NCBI GenBank assembly: GCA_047611425.1
Contig: JBLFWJ010000121.1
Location: forward strand, 1-10,352
Reading direction: 5' to 3'
Source: JBLFWJ01 sp047611425
GTDB taxonomy: Bacteria > Bacteroidota > Bacteroidia > UBA10329
DNA: 10,352 nt
Shown here: positions 7,160 to 10,352 of the stretch, piece after piece
How the letters are laid out: each line of letters begins with the position of its first letter
Numbering within the stretch: position 1 is the first letter of the stretch
Notes under the pieces: model-generated
What the model was told of the DNA's origin: nothing
Seen by the model: the letters and a program-made list of their open reading frames with translations, nothing else
Database searches by the model: none
Made by a program: the position numbers and the translations under genes

Positions 7160-8023
7160 TCAGTAGTCCGCCAATGTCTCTGGATTCTGCTCCAAGGCCG
7201 AGGCTAAGTGATCATCATTTGGAGGAATACCGTGCCATTTGTGGCTTCCCATCATAAAGTCAACGCCATTTCCCATCTCCGTCTTCATCAGGTTTACGAT
7301 AGGAATACCTTGACCACTGGCAGCTTTGCACTGAGCCATCGTTTCCAATAGCTCCTCCATATTGTTTCCATCGCAGCTGAAGGTCATCCAACCAAATGAT
7401 TCCCATTTAGCCGCTAGGTCACCCAAAGACATCACGTCTTCAACGTCACCATCAATCTGCCTTCCGTTAACGTCAACGGTTGCTATGATATTGTCAATCT
7501 TGTTGGAGGCAGCATACATCATCGCCTCCCAAACCTGACCTTCTTGTAGTTCGCCATCACCATGAAGCGTATAAACCATGCTGTTATCGCCATTCATTTT
7601 CTTGGATTGCGCAGCACCGATTGCAACGGAAAGTCCTTGTCCCAGTGAACCAGAGGACATTCTGACGCCAGGTAATCCTTCATGCGTAGTTGGATGGCCT
7701 TGAAGTCGGGTATTTAGCTTTCTGAATGTTGCCAATTCCTCAATTGGGAAGTAGCCGTATCGACTCAAAACGCTGTACCAAACTGGAGAGATGTGTCCGT
7801 TTGAAAGGAAGAATAAATCCTCACCATTCCCATCCATGGTGAAGTTGGATGCATCTGGCTTCATGATGTCGTGGTAAAGTCCAACGAAAAACTCGACACA
7901 ACCAAGCGAGCCACCGGGGTGACCAGATTGGCATGCATGCACCATTCGGACTATGTCGCGTCTGGTCTGTGTGCTAAGATTTAGAAGGGTTTGGAGGTCG
8001 GTTGTTTGGGCTTCGTTTTCCAT
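7160..8023 (-). CDS. Transketolase, N-terminal subunit (thiamine diphosphate-binding)
   Basis: The first half of a split transketolase (287 residues), supplying the pyrophosphate-binding domain of the thiamine diphosphate site. It shows the active-site histidines His35 in SGHPGGSLG and His77 in SNGHISPVWY, GSLGQGLSVAIGAA (125-138), and the cofactor/metal motif starting at GDGELQEGQVWEA (155-167) and ending at Asn186 in VDVN. It ends after the HKWHGIPPND segment, which is where N-terminal subunits normally stop; the rest of the enzyme is encoded at 5610-4648. The ATG at 2-3 codons before ENEAQTT gives a short, family-like N-terminus. It is first in its unit and divergent from the SRPBCC gene; a possible promoter element touches its start. 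The vWA insertion between the subunit genes is the unusual feature. Confidence 0.95.
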   Translation of the reverse strand: MENEAQTTDLQTLLNLSTQTRRDIVRMVHACQSGHPGGSLGCVEFFVGLYHDIMKPDASNFTMDGNGEDLFFLSNGHISPVWYSVLSRYGYFPIEELATFRKLNTRLQGHPTTHEGLPGVRMSSGSLGQGLSVAIGAAQSKKMNGDNSMVYTLHGDGELQEGQVWEAMMYAASNKIDNIIATVDVNGRQIDGDVEDVMSLGDLAAKWESFGWMTFSCDGNNMEELLETMAQCKAASGQGIPIVNLMKTEMGNGVDFMMGSHKWHGIPPNDDHLASALEQNPETLADY

Positions 8024-8027
8024 GAAT

Positions 8028-8035
8028 CAAAAGTA
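8028..8035 (-). promoter_or_regulatory. Possible Bacteroidota -7 promoter element of the transketolase unit
   Basis: The minus strand reads TACTTTTG, a full match to the Bacteroidota -7 consensus TAnnTTTG, ending 4 nt before the ATG at 8023. A -33 TTG at the usual spacing is not seen, and the closeness to the start would make the mRNA leaderless or nearly so. An eight-base degenerate match can occur by chance. Confidence 0.25.
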
Positions 8036-8283
8036 GCGGGATCGTAGGCGTGGCTACGGTTTGTGAATAACTTTTGATAAGCGTTGAGACGCCTGATTAT
8101 CGGTGCCTTGATTTTGCTTCAACGGCTCAAAGATTCATTAAAACAAGAGACGCTTCGTGCCTCAGCGAAACAACAGGGCGTTGCCGTATCTCAGTTTGTT
8201 TCCCTGACGAAGGAAGGGGCTCATCATGACAAGGGTGTTCCTAAAACGGTTTTCATTTACATTGTGATCGCTTAACTATTCGA

Positions 8284-8724
8284 ATGAACTTGAAGTTAAA
8301 GGTGGAGGTGCATATCGAGCGCCCAGTGGACATCACTGCGCAGCTATTCACAACACCTGGAAATACGGAGAAATGGCTGAAAGGACTTCATTCGTTCGAG
8401 CCTATATCAGGAGAATTGGGCCGGCAAGGTGCTCAGGCCAATGTGGTCTTCATGAATGGCCTGACTAAATTGAAAATGGTGGAGACCATACAGGCTGTTG
8501 ATCTGCCAGAACGATACGTCCTTAAATATGAAAGCGATGGGTTTGAATGTTTCACTTTCAATCGGTTTCATCATCATGATGACGGAGTGACCAAGTTTGT
8601 GATGGAGCAGCACATTGAGTTCAAGGGTGCCATGAAAATGGCTGGACTCTTTGCCAAGAGCGGAATTAGAAAGCAAATGCTGAAAGATGCCAAGGCGTTT
8701 AAGGCTTTTGCCGAGGGGGAATAG
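8284..8724 (+). CDS. SRPBCC (START-like / Bet v1 fold) family protein
   Basis: A 146-residue soluble protein without signal peptide. It has the SRPBCC layout: an N-terminal strand with KVEVHIERPVDITAQLF (6-22), the short helices and loop TTPGNTEKWLKGLHSFEP (23-40), alternating strands through about residue 112 (KLKMVETIQAVDLPERYVLKY; TKFVMEQHIEF), and a long C-terminal helix rich in Lys and Ala (118-144). This fold makes a hydrophobic pocket that binds lipid-like or aromatic ligands; some members are cyclases or chaperone co-factors (AHSA1), but nothing here fixes a ligand. ATG at 8284 starts directly at the first strand; no Shine-Dalgarno sequence is visible. Codons from His96 to the stop are duplicated downstream as a headless copy (8856-9002). 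Confidence 0.82.
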   Translation: MNLKLKVEVHIERPVDITAQLFTTPGNTEKWLKGLHSFEPISGELGRQGAQANVVFMNGLTKLKMVETIQAVDLPERYVLKYESDGFECFTFNRFHHHDDGVTKFVMEQHIEFKGAMKMAGLFAKSGIRKQMLKDAKAFKAFAEGE

Positions 8725-8853
8725 GTGATTTGGTAATTAGGGGATTAGCTGGTTAGTATTTCAAATCCCCCGCCCTGTGGGCACCCCCTTTGAAAGGGGG
8801 AATTTTGCGTTGTTCCTCCTTTTAAAGGAGGTGTCGAGGAACGAGACGGAGGA
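8567..8853. repeat. Tandem duplication, left copy (3' end of SRPBCC gene plus intergenic element)
   Basis: Starting at TTCATCATCATGATGAC (8567), 287 nt are repeated directly next to themselves, starting again at 8854. The unit comprises the last 51 codons of the SRPBCC gene, its TAG stop, a degenerate GGTGATTTGGTAATTAGG-type tract (8724-8757) and most of the hairpin element at 8763-8855. The junction falls where the element end GGATTCA meets the gene's GGTTTCA, leaving the shared bases TTCA. Confidence 0.93.
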
Positions 8854-8855
8854 TT
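8763..8855. repeat. Hairpin-rich intergenic element, copy 1
   Basis: Three inverted repeats lie in a row: GCCC-TGT-GGGC (8772-8782), CCCCCTTT-G-AAAGGGGG (8784-8800) and CCTCCTTT-T-AAAGGAGG (8815-8831). The outer ends AATCCCCC and GGAGGATT are complementary except for one position, so the whole unit could close into a multi-branched fold. The second hairpin is followed by AATTTT and might also end plus-strand transcripts of the SRPBCC gene. An almost identical copy lies at 9041-9134. It has no coding potential and resembles dispersed intergenic repeats of Bacteroidota (from memory, not checked). Confidence 0.8.
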
Positions 8856-9002
8856 CATCATCATGATGACGGAGTGACCAAGTTTGTGATGGAGCAGCAC
8901 ATTGAGTTTCGAGGTGCTATGAAAATGGCCGGACTCTTCGCCAAAGGCGGAATCAGAAAGCAAATGCTGAAGGATGCGAAGGCTTTTGCGGAGTGGGAAT
9001 AG
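8856..9002 (+). pseudogene. Headless copy of the SRPBCC gene C-terminus
   Basis: Forty-eight codons plus TAG correspond to residues 96-146 of the intact SRPBCC protein at 8284-8724. The reading frame is preserved to the stop, but no start codon or N-terminal domain precedes it; the frame upstream runs into the hairpin element and a TAA at 8823-8825. A 9-nt deletion removes three codons of the KAFKAFAE end (now KAFAEWE). Of the twelve substituted codons I count, nine are synonymous (for example GCC/GCT, TTT/TTC, ATT/ATC) and three change the residue (Lys to Arg, Ser to Gly, Gly to Trp). This suggests the segment diverged as part of a functional paralogue before it lost its 5' part. Expression as a protein is unlikely. 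Confidence 0.85.
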
Positions 9003-9040
9003 GGGATTTGGTAATTAGGTGATTAGCTGGTTAGTATTTC

Positions 9041-9134
9041 AAATCCCCCGCCCTGTGGGCACCCCCTTTGAAAGGGGGAATTTTGCTTTGTTCCTCCTTT
9101 CTAAAGGAGGTGTCGAGGAACGAGACGGAGGATT
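9041..9134. repeat. Hairpin-rich intergenic element, copy 2
   Basis: Near-identical to the element at 8763-8855, with the same three hairpins and the same GGAGGATT end. A G-to-T change lies between hairpins two and three, and the last loop reads CT instead of T, leaving both 8-nt arms (CCTCCTTT and AAAGGAGG) intact. Its right end is followed by ATTCAATGGGCC and the open stretch that leads into ychF. Confidence 0.8.
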
Positions 9135-9137
9135 CAA

Positions 9138-9233
9138 TGGGCCTACAATTACGTAGCTGAAATAACTACTCCTAAAGCATATCTTCGCGGCCGCAAAAAC
9201 TATGACCCATGGCGCTTCAATGCGGAATTGTAG
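9138..9233 (+). pseudogene. Possible C-terminal remnant of an unidentified gene, overlapping ychF
   Basis: Directly after hairpin element copy 2, one frame stays open from about 9138 to a TAG at 9231-9233 and reads like a protein end, with YNYVAEITTPKAYLRGR and then KNYDPWRFNAEL. It has no start codon or body, and it overlaps the first 25 nt of ychF in another frame. About 31 open codons can arise by chance, so the case rests on the protein-like composition and on its position at the element boundary. I do not recognise the family. If real, it is the tail of a gene whose front was lost when the element and duplication formed. Confidence 0.3.
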
Positions 9234-10306
9234 GATTACCGAACGTAGGAAAATCCACCCTTTTTAACTGTCTGTCTAATGCAAAGGCCCAAGCGGCCAA
9301 TTTCCCGTTCTGTACGATAGAACCCAACATAGGGGTGATCACCGTGCCGGATGACCGCTTGGAAAAGCTTGAATCGTTGGTGAATCCAGAGAAAGTGGTG
9401 CCAACCACAATCGAGATTGTTGATATCGCTGGCCTTGTAAAAGGCGCAAGCAAAGGCGAAGGATTGGGAAATCAATTCTTGGCAAACATCCGCGAAACGA
9501 ATGCCATTATTCATGTGTTGCGCTGTTTTGACAACGATAATGTGGTGCACGTTGATGGTTCTATTGACCCGATTCGTGACAAGGAAATAATTGACACAGA
9601 GCTTCAATTCAAAGACTTGGAAACGGTAGAAGCACGATTGGCGAAGTTGGTGCGTAAGGCAGAGATAGGGGAGAAGGATGCGAAGATGGCCGTTGAGACC
9701 TTGAACATTCTTAAAGACTCATTGGAGCAAGGGAAATCTGCACGTAGTTCAGATTTGAATACTTGGCAGCTAGAGATGGCGCATTCTTTTCAATTACTGA
9801 CCATGAAGCCGGTGCTTTATATGTGCAATGTGGATGAGTCGGCAGTTGTTGATGGAAATGAGTACACCAAGCGAGTAGAGGAAGCAGTGAAGGATGAAGG
9901 TGCTGAGGTTATTTATATCTGTGCTGGGATGGAATCTGACATCGCTGAGCTTGAAACCTACGAAGAACGCCTTGAATTTCTACAAGATGCTGGTTTGGAA
10001 GAAGCAGGTGTAAATCGATTGATTCGAAAGGCGTACAAATTGCTAGACCTTCAGACCTACTTCACAGCAGGCGTAAAGGAGGTTCGTGCTTGGACAATCA
10101 ATAGAGGATTCACAGCACCGCAAGCAGCGGGTGTGATTCACACCGATTTTGAGAAAGGCTTTATTCGTGCAGAAACCATCGCATACGATGACTTCGTGAC
10201 CTTAGGCTCAGAAGCAGCGGTTAAGGATGCCGGTAAAATGAGCGTGGAAGGCAAGGACTACATAGTGAAAGACGGTGATGTCATGCACTTCAGGTTTAAT
10301 GTTTAG
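9209..10306 (+). CDS. ychF: Redox-regulated/ribosome-associated P-loop ATPase YchF (Obg family)
   Basis: A complete 365-residue member of the near-universal YchF/OLA1 family, Obg-related P-loop NTPases that hydrolyse ATP rather than GTP and associate with ribosomes. Visible motifs are the Walker A/G1 loop GLPNVGKST (9-17), the G2-like FPFCTIEPN (32-40), G3 DIAGLVKGAS (72-81), and NVDE (207-210), the NxxE variant of G4 that explains the ATP preference. A helical insertion lies between G3 and G4, and a C-terminal TGS domain covers about 280-363 (DLQTYFTAGVKEVRAWTI, then VKDGDVMHFRFNV). ATG at 9209 gives MALQCGIVGLPN, the normal family start. No Shine-Dalgarno sequence is seen. The gene starts inside a possible remnant reading frame and close behind the duplicated hairpin elements, so its native promoter may have been changed. 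Confidence 0.97.
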   Translation: MALQCGIVGLPNVGKSTLFNCLSNAKAQAANFPFCTIEPNIGVITVPDDRLEKLESLVNPEKVVPTTIEIVDIAGLVKGASKGEGLGNQFLANIRETNAIIHVLRCFDNDNVVHVDGSIDPIRDKEIIDTELQFKDLETVEARLAKLVRKAEIGEKDAKMAVETLNILKDSLEQGKSARSSDLNTWQLEMAHSFQLLTMKPVLYMCNVDESAVVDGNEYTKRVEEAVKDEGAEVIYICAGMESDIAELETYEERLEFLQDAGLEEAGVNRLIRKAYKLLDLQTYFTAGVKEVRAWTINRGFTAPQAAGVIHTDFEKGFIRAETIAYDDFVTLGSEAAVKDAGKMSVEGKDYIVKDGDVMHFRFNV

Positions 10307-10352
10307 CTAAATAAGTCTCAGGTTTTCTAATCGCCTTTCGCGCCACCTGTAT

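Larger units (their letters stand above)
8854..9134. repeat. Tandem duplication, right copy
   Basis: Second copy of the unit that begins at 8567. It is shorter because of a 9-nt in-frame deletion near the end of the coding part, and carries one inserted C in the last hairpin loop. The first 55 or so bases are identical to the left copy, the middle of the coding part is clearly diverged, and the roughly 130 non-coding bases differ by only three substitutions and that insertion. Confidence 0.93.

Noticed and set aside
8076..8101. Imperfect inverted repeat (GATAAGCGT ... ACGC ... TTATC) in the divergent gap
   Set aside because: The stem is only 4 bp plus 5 bp with a 4-nt bulge, not clearly above chance; no known operator is recognised.
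8084..8275. A 63-codon plus-strand open frame starting at TTG between the transketolase N-subunit and SRPBCC genes
   Set aside because: TTG start, no recognisable domain and no ribosome-binding signal; the DNA around it looks like non-coding spacer, perhaps a degraded repeat.
8724..8760. GGTGATT/GGGGATT tract read as a possible microsatellite or CRISPR-like repeat
   Set aside because: Only two or three degenerate short units and no spacers; it is simply part of the duplicated non-coding segment.
8745..8963. Minus-strand open frame across the tandem duplication
   Set aside because: It is the antisense shadow of the SRPBCC fragment and hairpin element; a similar shadow (8407-8676) lies opposite the intact gene.
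10307..10352. Tail of the window after ychF
   Set aside because: 46 bases with no hairpin, start or other signal that can be supported.

Overview
The window looks like chromosomal DNA of a Bacteroidota bacterium, probably a Flavobacteriia-type marine or aquatic lineage. Signs are a moderate GC content, starts without clear Shine-Dalgarno sequences, an ECF sigma operon with a one-helix membrane protein and a Spy-like periplasmic protein, transketolase split into two genes, and hairpin-rich intergenic repeats of the kind common in that phylum. The taxonomic call is inference; no rRNA is present.

Layout: positions 1-8023 lie entirely on the minus strand and read right to left. In transcription order they are: transketolase N-terminal subunit (8023-7160); a palindromic intergenic repeat (7050-7152); a secreted von Willebrand factor A protein starting at TTG (7029-5641); transketolase C-terminal subunit (5610-4648); a perfect 16-bp hairpin (4598-4630); an ECF sigma factor operon of three genes (4505-3009) ended by a strong terminator (2904-2941); citrate synthase gltA (2846-1560) with its own terminator (1505-1531); and a two-gene unit of a flippase-like membrane protein and a family 2 glycosyltransferase that overlap by 4 nt (1486 to the window edge).

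The plus strand begins at 8284 with an SRPBCC (START-like fold) protein. It is followed by an unusual 0.5-kb stretch: the 3' third of that gene plus its downstream non-coding DNA occurs a second time in tandem (offset 287 bp), so a headless pseudogene (8856-9002) sits between two almost identical hairpin elements (8763-8855 and 9041-9134). The right end of the second element abuts an open stretch that reads like the tail of another lost gene (about 9138-9233) and runs 25 nt into ychF (9209-10306), a complete YchF/Obg-family P-loop ATPase gene.

Most genes are ordinary housekeeping: TCA cycle entry, non-oxidative pentose phosphate interconversion, and a universal NTPase. No phage, insertion sequence, CRISPR array, RNA gene or defence system is seen. 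The points most worth a second look are the vWA gene lodged between the two halves of a transketolase, the mosaic tandem duplication at 8567-9134, and the dispersed-type hairpin elements whose ends coincide with truncated genes.
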